A DNA stretch of 64,000 nucleotides, taken from Poecilobothrus nobilitatus (lineage: Eukaryota > Arthropoda > Insecta > Diptera > Dolichopodidae). The notes beneath the pieces were generated by a model. That model was not told the DNA's origin. It saw only the letters and a program-made list of their open reading frames with translations, and made no database searches. The stretch is taken from positions 314,040,018-314,104,017 of the forward strand of contig OX352772.1 in NCBI GenBank assembly GCA_947095535.1, given 5' to 3'. The stretch's first letter is position 1, and each line of letters opens with the position of its first letter. Below are positions 36,801-47,880 of this stretch, one piece after another. The position numbers were made by a program, and so were the translations under genes.

Positions 36801-37071
36801 GACGAAGAAAAATGAATTGAATATAATATTTATGTATTTAATTTTATAAATTTTTGTTATGGCTTTTATAAATATAAATCTAAAATATTATTGACTTATA
36901 TTTGATTAAAATGTCTTAAATAGTGATAAATAAAGACCGAAAGTTCATGCACTAAAAATGAAAATATAAGGTATATAATATAATGTAAGGTATATAATTG
37001 TATCAATTTTCCTAATCTTGTATTCTGTCAGAAAAAAATTAAGAACTATTTTGGTTTTCCTAAAAAACAAT
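36801..37071. other. AT-rich spacer
   Basis: A short tandem AAGGTATATAAT...TGTAAGGTATATAAT lies at about 36968-36998. Nothing else. Confidence 0.45.
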
Positions 37072-37489
37072 CCAGCCAATGGTGTAGTTGTTAAGACGCC
37101 GGCCTTGCATACGAAAGGGCTTGGCTTCAAACCCCGGCTGGGTCATATAGATTAATAAAAAATAATATAGATTTTTTTTATAATATATAATTAGTATAAT
37201 ATAATTAAATTAAAAATAAGTATATATTATGTCCTGTAAATTATAATTAATATCATATTATAATAGCTATATAATAAAATAATAATAAACCATAATTCTT
37301 GTATAGGATAATAGATGGCGTAGAAATAAAAAAGAAAAGTCTTAGTCTTGTACAATAGCTACAGCCGCCGAGTAATCAACGGCTTAGTGAAATTAATGAT
37401 TCACAAAACTGAAACATAGTCAAATATGAATAATAAATGATTTCGTGAATTCCCTATGCTCCTTATAGGAGTGGAAAGGAAAAAAAAAA
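37072..37489 (+). mobile_element. SINE-2, full-length copy (tRNA-derived, about 418 bp)
   Basis: Head CCAGCCAATGGTGTAGTTGT and TAAGACGCC (A-box region), GGCTTCAAACCCCGG (B box, 37123-37137), then GGGTCATATAGATTAATAAA. An AT-rich body of about 200 bp follows, then TAATAGATGGCGTAG and GAGTAATCAACGGCTTAGTG. The 3' end is CCCTATGCTCCTTATAGGAG (CTCC/GGAG hairpin), TGGAAAGG and A10. The order recurs at 46980 and 61620, and the 3' end alone at 51070. The Pol III-type head plus a conserved 3' end plus an A tail defines a SINE, probably moved by a LINE sharing that 3' end. Confidence 0.88.
37123..37137 (+). promoter_or_regulatory. Pol III B-box-like element of SINE-2
   Basis: GGCTTCAAACCCCGG differs from the canonical GGTTCRANNCC core by one base (C for T). 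The more canonical version is in the 61620 copy. Confidence 0.6.
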
Positions 37490-39013
37490 CAAGTTATAGC
37501 ATTGAGAATGCATTTTATTTTAACGAAAATATATTTTTGCTGAAAACACACCTTTAACTATATGACGGAAAGAATACAGTATTCTCAAGGTTCAAGCAGA
37601 ATTTCAATTTTCTTTCGAATGATTGAGAGATTCCAAAAAAAAAAAAATTCCAATTAAAAGCGGAAAAAATAATTAATAGAATCAATTAAAACGCATCTTA
37701 AAAATATAAAATCAAAACGGCTATTAAATATGTTACATACGCATTTATATGCATTTATTTTCTTAATATGATAACCATTTGTTATTGTATTTAAAATAAA
37801 ATTTAATTAATTTGGAAGTTGACAAAGTATAACATACATAATACATAAATTTCTGCTACCATTTTAATTTTTATTTTTTATTTTTTTTTCTGATTAGATA
37901 ATAATAATAAATATAATGCTTATAACAACAAGTTCAATTAAAGTAATGCGTTATTTTTATTGAGGTTATATTCAAAATAAACGCATAACTATTCATTAAA
38001 ATTTATTTATTGATTTAATTTAATTAACATATATGTAGTTAGTATGTTTTTTTATCAAAAATCAATTTACTTTATATAGTTTTGATGAATAAATGAAATA
38101 AAAAAAAATGTTGAAGACTTTTTTTATATTGTATATAAAAAATTGAACTTTTATAGTAAATTGGTTTGTATATGGTTCATAATTGATGTTACTATATATA
38201 TAATTTAATTGATTTCGGCACTTTAAATTAATTATATATTCAGTTTGATACAAGTTTTGAAAATAGAAATGAAAACAGTAAAACATACATATGTGATTTC
38301 ATTTAAATATTTTTTATCGTATACAAAATTGTATAATATACTTACATAAGTATGTATATGTAAATAAATATTTTAAGATTTTTTTATATCCACCTAAGCA
38401 GACTGAACGTATAGTTATCGCGCAAAAAAATTACTTCAAAGTTAAATATGTACATAAAAAACAATACAAATGCACACAATAAAAGTAACCATCAAGTTTT
38501 CATCAGATGTAATCGAGCAAAACTTGATAAACTTTTAATTTTAACGCAGAATTTAAACTTTAACAGGTTAAACTTTAAGAATTCTTAATTGTCATTGTAC
38601 ACTGTTACTGTTATTTATTTAAATCTCAATAAATAAATGACCATTAATTAAATGAAAGTAAATATAAACTTGACCAAAAAATTTTGTTAAAATTTGAAAA
38701 AAAAAATAATTTGATACAAATATTTACTTTTTTTATTTAGATTTTTCATTTAAATGTCATTTTAACGCCTTCAACGTTTTGTATTACACTTGAAAAATTT
38801 GATAGGCATCTTTTTTGATATTTCACAGTTTCATGGATGCGTGGTGACTATGTTCATTGTGTTCTAGGCATATATGCATGTAAAATGTAAATATGTATTT
38901 TACCTATTAAGCTTAAGTGGAAATCAAAATAAACAAAACGAACCGAACCGAAACGAGAAATAAAAATTCGTCAGCATTTAAGTAATTAGTAAACATATTT
39001 TGTGAAGTACAAT
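37490..39013. other. AT-rich spacer
   Basis: AACCGAACCGAAACGAGAAA (38939-38958) and the phrase AAATGTCATTTTAACGCCTT (38753), which reappears in related form downstream of the hAT element, suggest some structure. No gene. Confidence 0.35.
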
Positions 39014-39021
39014 ATAGACGT

Positions 39022-39648
39022 TAGTGTTGGGTAATACCTCATTTTTGAATGAGTTTGTATGAGGCACTCATTTTGCAAAATGGGGTGGTACAATGTAGTA
39101 CCTCAAATGAGGTACGCACCTCAAGATTCCACAAACTTTCGTTGTACTATTTTTTCTTGCTACCACAAACCTCTTTTTTACCTCTACAGTCTACACTACA
39201 CAAACTGTCGCCTACTCGTTCTACTATTTTGTATCATTGTAATTGTACTTCTCATTTTCTACTGCAAATTCTTTTTTGAAGTACTTTGTAATTTGTAGTC
39301 CTCAAATGTCCCAGTCATTTTCGAAAAATGTCACAATACCTCAAAAAAATAATTTGTACCACCTCATGTCACAATACCTCAAAAAATTATTTGTACCAAA
39401 ATGAGTTATGAGTAGAAAATGTCATAATACCTCAAAAAATTATTTGTACCAAAATGAGTTATGAGTAGAAAATGTCACAATACCTCAAAAAATAAAATTT
39501 TATTTTTCTACTCATAACTCATTTTGGTAAAAATAACTTTTTGAGGTATTGTATGAGGTGGTACAAATTATTTTTTTGAGGTATTGTGACATTTTTCGAA
39601 AATGAGTGGGACATTTGAGGTACCTCATGAGTGAGTAACACAACACTA
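39022..39648. mobile_element. hAT-type nonautonomous element with 8-bp target duplication
   Basis: A 627 bp element starting TAGTGTTGGGTAATACCTCA. It ends with the inverse of TAGTGTTGTGTTACTCACTC. Perfect 8 bp direct repeats, ATAGACGT, flank it (39014-39021, 39649-39656). TAGTGTTG termini and 8 bp duplications are hAT hallmarks. There is no transposase; two overlapping short frames at 39049-39298 are composition by-products. Half the element is a large palindrome, annotated separately. Confidence 0.93.
39300..39620. repeat. 321-bp imperfect palindrome (hairpin) inside the hAT element
   Basis: The outer arms CCTCAAATGTCCC...CATTTTCGAAAAATGTCACA and their inverse (up to 39620) match at almost every position for about 65 bp. 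The apex is near AAAATAAAATTTTATTTTT (39488-39506). The left arm is longer because a 53 bp unit (starting CTCAAAAAATTATTTGTACC at 39378, 39431 and, in part, 39484) is tandemly duplicated. The right arm has one copy. A transcript would fold into a long double strand, so it is a plausible small-RNA source, though nothing here shows transcription. Confidence 0.88.
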
Positions 39649-39656
39649 ATAGACGT

Positions 39657-40138
39657 GCTTCTTTCGTACATTAAGTTCATTAAAATTTTAGATGTCATTT
39701 TTAAATAACGCTAAGTTGAGTAAACTAAACTTTCTCTTAAACTTTACGTACTGACGTTGAAACGCAAAACAAAAAATGTATTTCAAAAAATATCAGATTT
39801 GATATTTTGTATTTTAAAACATAATTGTCAGAAAATTTTCTACGTTTACTATGTAAAGTTTTGTTCTTGTCTTATCAAATTGTCATTTTTACATAACGCT
39901 ACTTGTTTTCGTTAAATGAAAATATTTTTTTACAACTGCAAAAGCTTTATTTTTCAGAATCTAATTCAATAATAAATAACTGGAAACTTTATAAAGAAAT
40001 CGTAAATGAAAGTAATTTAATTTTGCCCGAATTTCATCTCGCACTTACGCTAAAAATGTAGAAAACTTTTACACATTTATTTATTTTTTTTTTCAAATAA
40101 TTTTAAAATATAGAAAAAAAATATCTAAGTTTTTTTTC
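39657..40138. other. Spacer with a repeated TGTCATTTTT-AATAACGCTA phrase
   Basis: TGTCATTTTTAAATAACGCT (39693) and TGTCATTTTTACATAACGCT (39882) differ by one base over 20, and a weaker relative lies at 38755. The hAT element may have landed inside an older repeat. Confidence 0.4.
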
Positions 40139-40260
40139 CTAGGGGAGGTAGGAATCTTCCAAAGACTCCATGAATATCTTTTTGATAATTAGTATCAAAT
40201 TCTTCTATGACTAAACTAACTTCCACCTTCCCCTCATCGATATAATGGAATTAAAAACTA
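40139..40260 (-). mobile_element. Fragment of the 43051-type long-inverted-repeat element
   Basis: TTCTTCTATGACTAAACTAA, CTTCCACCTTCCCCTC and ATATAATGGAATTAAAAAC correspond, in reverse orientation, to 43145-43260 of the element at 43051. GAATCTTCCAAAGACTCCAT corresponds to that element's reversed GAATCTTTCAAAAACATC. The inverted ends are not present here. Confidence 0.5.
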
Positions 40261-40902
40261 ATTTTGCTTAATATCAGAATATTTAAGCATAAATTTGCTT
40301 TTGATTGAAATTATAAACGATTCCATTTTTTAAATTAAAATTTGAATTTACTTTATTCTAAAAATTTAACTACTCTAATCTTTTACAACTCAGTTTGTTA
40401 TAGATAATAAATACATACAATACGTATTGCATTTGCATAACGTATTTTAAAAGCGATATCTCATTAGCGCTTATATACTCATCATCATACTGTTAAAAAT
40501 TTAAATATAAAAAAAAATAAACAAAAACATTTTTTTTTTTCGTATTTTTATTTTTTCCTAAAACAAAAAATGCAAAATACATATTTTCCTACACATGTAA
40601 CCATTTATTATTTAAAATTAACATTTTAACTATTAAATGTTCCATTTAATCATTCTGTTGTTGTATTTTATTTTTAATTGATGCTTTTAACATTTTTTTT
40701 GTTCTTGTCTTGTCAGTGTCACGAAACTGATAAAAAAAAAAAAATGGAAATATTTAATGAAAAGTGAAAAATTTGACATTATTTTTTTTTTTTTTAAATA
40801 AAAATATTTAAAAAGTGTGTATCACCTTATGTACATACTTAAATACATTTTTTATTTATTTACTATCTTTCATTTAATCGAATTTCTACAAAAAAAAAAA
40901 AC
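40261..40902. other. No feature seen
   Basis: AT-rich with homopolymers (40733-40744, 40781-40795). Nothing recognised. Confidence 0.55.
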
Positions 40903-41260
40903 AATGGTGGAACGATTATAACGCAATACTTTCCGATTGGTCGGCATCCCAGTAGACTATACAATTTTCCCCATATGACTTTAGCAGAAGCTACAAAAAT
41001 GAAGAGGAAGAGGAGTCAATCTTTCACCTATAATGTGAATACCCAGCTCTTGTTCTAAAAACAAAAATATTCCTAGAGAAATTCTTCTTAATTAACCTTT
41101 TTGATCTGTCGGAGATATGGACTTAATGAATTTACAACGCATTGAAAGAACCTCTACATGGTTTTAATTAGAAGATAATACTGATAGGTATGAGAACCAA
41201 GGTACCAGAATCTGGGTGCAAAATCGTCAAAGTGTTCAGCTCCAGATTTTACTTATCTAA
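40903..41260 (+). pseudogene. Decayed non-LTR retrotransposon 3' end (I/Jockey/R1-like ORF2 C-terminus)
   Basis: Codons in frame with 40983 read RSYKNEEEEESIFHL, stop, CEYPALVLKTKIFLEKFF and NLFDLSEIWT. A second frame from 41132 reads LQRIERTSTWF and then stops (41165-41167). This matches the terminal region after RNase H in I-, Jockey- and R1-type LINEs: C..C..EEEE...HLLC.CPAL...R...LG....L..LS.I, ending L.FI...GWF. The Cys/His positions are partly lost (CRSY for CR.C), an in-frame stop interrupts HLLC, and one frameshift is needed. A 3' UTR-like stretch (ACCAAGGTACCAGAATCTGG) follows. Confidence 0.7.
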
Positions 41261-42911
41261 GAAGAAGCATTATAAAAAGTTTAATTTACTTTTATTTATT
41301 AAATAAAAGTTTCGAAATAAAACAGTATTTTGCTGTAAATTAATAAAAATTTAATAGTGTATATAGATATTAAGGAACCCTAAATATTTTATGACAGCAA
41401 ATTATACATAGGAGTAATTGCAAAAAAAATAAAAATAAAAACTTTAAAAATAATTTTTAATTTAAATTTCACTTCTCTCAACTACTTATCATATAATTAA
41501 CTACACATGATATATCTATTATATAACTACACTATATAAGTAAATGATCAAAATCTATTAAAGTTACAGAACTCAAGACACATAGTTAATGTACAACTTA
41601 TAAATACATACATATGAGTATATTAAAAATTAATTATTAAAAAATTATGTAAAAGGTAAGTACTTAACTTTAAAATTATCAACTTTTCAAGTATGGGAAA
41701 TAGAATGAATCCGTCTAGTTTTTGTTTTAAAACTCATTTTGAAGAACCCTCTATATTTCATATTTTTTGTCACTTTTCTTTAATTATTTTAAAGGATCTA
41801 TCAATTATTAAAGCTTTGATTTCAATATTGCTAAAATAATCGTACAAAAGGTAAATATAATAAAAAGTTAAGATTTTTGGAAGATTTGCACGTCTCTTAG
41901 GATAACAAAAAGGTAACAAAAATAAAATGTGTCGTCGTATTTGATATAAATTTAACTACTTATACTTTTAATACCTCTACACTTTGCGATTAATTTTATT
42001 AATTGATAATGATTTTTGCTTAACTTTTTTTTTTCGATCGAAATACGTATACATATGTATTTACTATTTACTTAAAAATAATTATTGATATTAATAATAG
42101 GCCCTAGCCCCTACCGCTCAAGTGAAGAAGATCTCTGCGAGATTTTTTTTTTTTTGAATAATCTTTTCGATTTATCAGACATAATTGACATTATAGCGAT
42201 AACACATAATCGATATAATATAGACTTTGTTAAAAGTTCACAATGGTTTAATTAGGACCACACATGAAGCTATAAAGTAAAAGAACGCACTCAAATTTTT
42301 ATAAGTGTTTCTGAACAGCCCTTTCTGTCTACCTATCTACCTAGGTCCTACAATACAAAAAATAATTAAAATACTAATAAAATTACCATGGAATAATTTT
42401 TTAAACCCAAAAGGTTTTTTAAAGTTTATTTTTTAATTACTTTAAATTGATATATAAAAAAAAGTTATTATTATTTAGCTGGTAGTAACTAACTTTATAA
42501 TAAAGTTTAAATTTTTATTTTAAGTTACAGGGAAACTACAAACATGTAGTTGTTGTTTTTTAACTTACATGCGTATATATGTATATAAGTACATATATTT
42601 AAAAAGAAAATAATTATTGAATTTCCTGTAGAATAGTTTTTTTCTTAATTGAATTTTCTATTAAAATTTTTTTTTAAGAGAAGTTTAACCAAAATATTTT
42701 TTTTTCCCTTAAATTTTTATATTGAATTAAATAAAAAAAATATTAAAGTTAATTAAAAAATCAGATGCATAACTTTATACGATAAAATTCTCATATTATT
42801 ATATATTTTTCTATGTATAATTAAAATGAAATGAAAATGAAATTCAAAAATAAATTAAACAAAATAAGCACATACATAAACTCGTACATAATATATATGT
42901 ATTTTGTAATC

Positions 42912-42942
<31 letters not shown>

Positions 42943-43050
42943 TACAAAATAGGAATGAATGAATAATTTAAATTGATTTCAAGCTAAAAAAAAAAAAAAT
43001 AAGAAAAAGTAAAAAACTATATATTATAAGGGAGCACCTTATGAGTTGAT
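41261..43050. other. AT-rich spacer with a (TA)n tract
   Basis: (AT)n at 42911-42950. A less-biased patch lies at 42098-42140 (GGCCCTAGCCCCTACCGCTC). No gene. Confidence 0.45.
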
Positions 43051-43458
43051 CATTTCTCAAAAAGGACATTTTGCATAAATTCAGTTGTCATAAAACAGAC
43101 TTTTAGCTTTTAAAGCCAGTTAACATTTCCAATATACTACGTTAGCAGGTATATGGGTTTCATTCCATTATATTTGTTAAAGGGGGAAGTGGGTTTAGTT
43201 AGTAAGAATTACTGACACTACAAAGGGGGAATACTTGATGTTTTTGAAAGATTCTCATAGATGCCATATGCCCAAAAAGAATATATGCGAACTTTCCCAT
43301 TAGTATAAATGTCCCTTTTGCCAACAAGATTTTATACGAAGTGTCCCATTAGTATAAATGGAATTTGACTAAATATCTTTTTATGTTAATTGGCTTTATG
43401 CTAAAAGTCTTTTAATGCTAGACATATCTTTATATATCAAGTAGCCTTTTGAGAAATG
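43051..43458. mobile_element. Long-inverted-repeat (foldback-type) element
   Basis: The ends are inverse copies. CATTTCTCAAAAAGG opens it and CCTTTTGAGAAATG closes it. The match continues imperfectly inward (AGACTTTTAGC...AAAGCCAGTTAACAT against the inverse of ATGTTAATTGGCTTTATGCT) to roughly 100 bp. TCCCATTAGTATAAATG occurs twice in the right half (43298, 43348). The centre (43165-43260) carries GGGGGAAGTGGGTTTAGTTA, shared with 40139-40260. No clear target duplication and no coding capacity. Confidence 0.65.
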
Positions 43459-44437
43459 GATTTATGCTAACTGTTATAGACCCATATTATATAATGCTTA
43501 AGTATAATATATAGAAGTATATATTCGATATACAATAATAAGGTAAAGAAAACCATTATTGTTAGAAATCTACTGCTATAAATTCTATAATTTACGATTG
43601 TTTTAAATTTTCTTTAGCATATTAAATATTTTTCAAAAAGTTTTTCTTGACAATCTTTTTTTTTTCTTGTAATTATGGATATAATTATTCAAAGTTTAGA
43701 TTAAGACGACCAGTTTAATGTAAACTGCAGAAGAATTTTTTTGGTGCGTGTAAATATCTCTAGCTTATATAAATTTTTATTTAACTTTTAACATTTCGTT
43801 TATTATTTATACAAAAAAAAAGATTAAAATTTAAAAAAAAAATTAAAATACATAATATAAAAGATTTATTATTTTTTTTTTTTTAATTTCTCAACATGAT
43901 GATAATTGCCTTATTTACCATATACATAATAAGTTTGTAAATAGTAAAAACATATACAGATATGTATAATGAATTTTATTTATAATTACTAGACAAAAAA
44001 AATCCTATAAGATTCTTTTTATATTTTATTCCTGATGTGGAAAAAAAGAAAAATTGCAAAAAACACGTAAATTAATTAACTTTTATTCAATTTTAAACAC
44101 ATATATAAGTATGTATACTCGTATATAATATTATGTAAATGTGTTTTATATAAAAAAAATCATAAGAATAGATAAAAGAATCGTGATGGATTAGGAAAAA
44201 CAAAGAAATGAAAACACATATATATATATGTACGAGTGTACATAAGTATAAATTGAATTTTTTCTACTTTTGCTAGAAAACTTTTTACCATATTAAGTAT
44301 ATATATATATACAAGTGTAAGTATATAAGTAGCTATGTAAATAAAATACAATTTATAGAAAAAAAAAAATCCTTAATTACTTACAGAATAATAAGCCTTA
44401 TTATTTAATAGAAAAGAAAAATCTTAAATCATATATG
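43459..44437. other. AT-rich spacer
   Basis: TA-type tracts at 44215-44240 and 44294-44312. No gene. Confidence 0.5.
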
Positions 44438-44439
44438 TA

Positions 44440-45083
44440 CAGGGTATCCGTAAATCATGTAGAAAGGAGGTGATAGAGGTGGTTGAAACAAGCAAAAAAA
44501 ATTTTCGGAACATGGATCTCTTTTAAACAGTTTTAGAGATAACGGTGTTGAAAGTTTTTGTTATATTGCAATTTATGTTCCATATGGGGAAAAAAAATGT
44601 TTAACAAAAATTTAATGAAGCGCAATGTAATATTTAATTTTCTAAAAAACCGTAAACGATAGAAATGATAACAACATAAATTAAAGCTATAATTTTGATA
44701 ACTTAGAAAATGTGATAAAATTTATATGTTAATAACTGTTTTTTATACAAAAAATACAGTTATTTAAAAAAAACATTTAAAAATATCAATATCTGTCGCT
44801 TTTGAATGCTTATAATAACTCAACTATGAAAGTTAGAAAAAAGTTAAGATATTTGAATAAAAGTTTATTTCAATTTCAGCTATGCATCGGTACATAAACT
44901 AATCCTCTGTGTTATACAGAAACGAAGATATAACTGTTTTGAAAAACTTAATGAAAACTTTGAAGGCTGTTATCTCGGAAACCGTTAGGTGTGGTCTTCT
45001 CCCCTCTATCGAACATTATTTTGCTTGCTTCGTCCTGCCCTATCATCTCCTTTCTTCGTGTCTTTCAAATTACAGACACCCTG
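44440..45083. mobile_element. CAGGGT-ended nonautonomous DNA transposon (TA duplications)
   Basis: A 644 bp element with CAGGGTATCCGTAAATCA at the left and the inverse CAGGGTGTCTGTAATTTG at the right. TA flanks both ends (44438-44439, 45084-45085). TIRs of this CAGGGTGTC type with TA duplications are common in insect nonautonomous elements. Interior phrases such as GATAACGGTGTTGAAAG and TATCTCGGAAACCGTTAGG have no coding meaning. Superfamily placement in Tc1/mariner rests on the TA only. Confidence 0.82.
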
Positions 45084-45085
45084 TA

Positions 45086-45749
45086 TATTATGTATGTATA
45101 ATTTGAGTTTACATATAACTATGTGATATTGAAAAAGTTATTGAGTTTTATGATTTTATTCAATACAATTAAATATAATAATTGAAAGGAAAATCTAATT
45201 ATGTAATCGAAATGCATACTTATTTAATTTATATGTTCATATTTTTTATTTTTTAATAATATTTAGATTTAAAAAATCAATGGAAATTTCAATTAAAATT
45301 TCAAAAAAAAAAAAAAAAAAACTTAGACATTTATGATGAAATATCAATAACTCCAAGTTTCAAACAGAATGTTAATTATATGGATTAAGATTTCGATTTC
45401 GTTTGAGATTCTTAAAAAAATTAACAGGTTCATTACTCATTAATAGTTTTAAGAAACCACTTTATATTCGTCTAAAAACAATATACTTTAAAAGCATTTT
45501 TAAATAAAAAAAAATTTAATGTGTACTCCTATTTGTTAAAAAATGGCATAAATATACTATAAAAATAAATTTATTACGTAAATCGAACCTTAGAGATTCT
45601 TTTTTCGAGAAAAGTACACATTTGTTGTTTTATAGACCAGTTCTTTTTTTTTTAATATAAATATAAAAATAATTTTCTAATTGGGACTATTTATAATTAA
45701 AATCACTTTATATTATTTAACCGTATACCAGTTATCCTTTAACTTTTTA
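45086..45749. other. No feature seen
   Basis: AT-rich, with an A run at 45304-45321. Nothing recognised. Confidence 0.55.
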
Positions 45750-45960
45750 ACAACTGTTATTGACCTTACTCGTGGTTAAAGACTTCTTGAAGCTATTTTA
45801 GACACACTTTCCGTTGAGCTAGAGACTTGAAACTTTGAACACAATTTAGAACATGGTTGACATTACGTGATTTTAATTATACTAAAAAATATCAGAGAAG
45901 TTAATTAAATTTTCATACAAACATATTACAGATTTTTTAACAGAATTATTACAGAATAAA
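45750..45960 (+). repeat. Repeat-like segment, unclassified
   Basis: GAGCTAGAGACTTGAAACTT, AATTTAGAACATGGTTGACA and ACGTGATTTTAATTATAC read like fragments of dispersed dipteran repeats (a '-gctagagacttgaaac-' phrase). I find no second copy in this window, so this rests on resemblance alone. Confidence 0.25.
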
Positions 45961-46208
45961 ATTAAAGTATGAAATTTGATTTGACATGAGTGTTTATTTT
46001 GTTGTTGTCTTTTTAATATATTTTGAATAATTTTTAAAAATGATTAGCTATAGACAAAAATAAATGTATATAGTTATATAATATTTGTTTGGAAAATAAA
46101 GCAATATCTTCTTCAGGTGTTTCTTATAACAAATTCCCAAGTACATAATTCATTATTCATCATAAAAGCAAACTGTAAATTATATCACTATGTATTAAAG
46201 GACGCATC
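45961..46208. other. AT-rich spacer
   Basis: Nothing recognised. Confidence 0.5.
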
Positions 46209-46322
46209 CTAAAGTTTGGTTTTAAAGGGCGTGCTTTTGGTTGGATAAAGTTCAAGACTACCGAAATGAACCTCGTGCAGTTGTTTTAAGTGATTTTCGA
46301 TATTTTTCACCGTCCCTCGTAA
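46209..46322 (-). CDS. Possible short coding exon or TE remnant (about 37 codons)
   Basis: On the minus strand a run of 13 T is followed by ACGAG and then GGACGGTGAAAAATATC, which looks like a 3' splice acceptor. The frame continues GTVKNIENHLKQLHEVHF and then SLELYPTKSTPFKTKL before TAG. The residue composition is balanced and unlike AT-rich noise. The listed 62-residue frame starts upstream in the T run, where it yields an implausible Phe/Ile stretch. No domain is recognised and no partner exon is seen, so a transposon remnant is equally possible. Confidence 0.2.
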   Translation of the reverse strand, partial: LRGTVKNIENHLKQLHEVHFGSLELYPTKSTPFKTKL

Positions 46323-46979
46323 AAAAAAAAAAATTATTAATATATGTGTTATAAAACCTATGAAATTAAAAAAAAAAGCTGGAGTCAATAAACGCAAAAC
46401 TATAAACTTAAATTTTTAAAATAATACCTTTAGCTTTTATATTGATTTCAGAGGCTTTATACAATTGGATAAAACGTTTAAATATGATTTTTTCCTCGTC
46501 TGATGTTTTCTTATATGACAAATTGTTCCAATTAGATGAGATTTCCTGTACTTACCTTATTTAGAAATTTAATATACTTTTGTATCGGCAGTCAAATGTT
46601 TGCGCTATTAACACTTTTAATGTTTGTAAAGTGAGTCTTTTATTTATAAGTATTTTTAAGATATTATAGTAAAAATAGTAAAAATTGACTCTAGACTGAA
46701 ATCTTATTTTTAATATTATTTTTTTTTTTTAAATCATATTTTTCAATATCTTTCTTTCCAAAATCTTAATTTTTTAAAATCTTATTTGATGAAAATCGCA
46801 TTTGATGAAAATCTTTTTTATTTTTTTTCATTCAGTTTCATTTTCTGAAATTTGCCCTAAATTACATATCTATTATGTACATAGACATACATATAAATAT
46901 ATACCTATTCTGGAAAAAGCATAGGTTAACTGCTTATAAAATTGCACCTATTCAAAATTTTGCATATACTTACATACAT
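46323..46979. other. No feature seen
   Basis: AT-rich. AAAATCTTATTTTTAA-type and GATGAAAATCGCATTTGATG direct repeats lie at about 46760-46820. No gene. Confidence 0.45.
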
Positions 46980-47338
46980 CCAGCCAAAACCCGGCTGGAT
47001 CATATAGATTAATAAAATAATATAGATTTTTCTTATAATATATAATTAGTATAATATAATTAAATTAAAAAATAATTATATGTCTTATAAATTATAATTA
47101 ATATCATATTGTAATATACTTATAATAAAAATGATAATAAAATATAATTCTTGTGTAAGATAATAGATGGCATAGAATTAAAGAAACGCCTAGTCTTGTA
47201 CAATAGCTAGAGCCGAGTAATCAACGGCTTAGTGAAATAATGATTTCAGAAACTGAAGCTTAGTTAAATATGAATAATAAATGATTTACTGGGTGCCCTA
47301 TGCTCCTTATAGGGGTAAGGAAAATAAAAAATAAAAAA
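46980..47338 (+). mobile_element. SINE-2 copy with promoter boxes deleted
   Basis: It opens CAGCCAAAACCCGGCTGGAT. Compared with 37072, everything from TGGTGTAG to the B box is missing, joined at a CAA that borders the gap in the intact copy. The body and 3' end are close to 37072 (GATAATAGATGGCATAG, GAGTAATCAACGGCTTAGTG, CCCTATGCTCCTTATAGGGG), and an A-rich tail follows. Without A and B boxes it should be transcriptionally dead, so the deletion is likely post-insertional. Confidence 0.85.
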
Positions 47339-47880
47339 TATAGTATATATGCATATTCTGGAAAAAGCGTATTACTTTAATTTGTAACCAACTACAAAAG
47401 TCTCATAATTATTTTTTTTATATATATAAGTAAGTATATACACATTTCTACATTCAAGCATTTAAAAAATAATGACCCCCCAAACGACCCTAATCAAATT
47501 TTTGAAAACCTTCTAAAATAAATGCATTTTTTTCCGAAATATGAGATTTTTTAGAAAAGAAAAATATTTTTTGAAAAAAAAATATTGAAACGGTTGCGAT
47601 TTCGGTGCGCTACTCGGTGAAAGTTGTAACATGAGTTATTAATACAAATTCAATTAACTACGATCATAATAGATACTATAGAAATAAGTAATTAAAATCA
47701 AAATTATTCTTAATAGATTAATAAACAAAAAACAATTTCAAAATTAAATATATCTATTTATCTATATCTAAATTATATATATATCTATATACATATATAT
47801 CTATAGGAATTCTATATATAAGTACTACCATTTATTTCCTAATGAATTTAGAGATTTCATTAAAAACAACCAAGTGAAAT
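47339..47880. other. No feature seen
   Basis: TATCTATATAT words lie at 47752-47815. Nothing recognised. Confidence 0.5.

Noticed and set aside
37072..37150. tRNA gene on the plus strand
   Set aside because: The head is part of the 420 bp SINE-2. No matching acceptor stem or anticodon arm could be formed convincingly.
39049..39298. Two overlapping plus-strand frames of 76 and 79 codons
   Set aside because: They are inside the hAT element, with no transposase signature (no hAT dimerisation or DDE motif).
44909..45106. 65-codon plus-strand gene
   Set aside because: It lies across the right end of a TIR element at 44440-45083 and reads through its terminal repeat.
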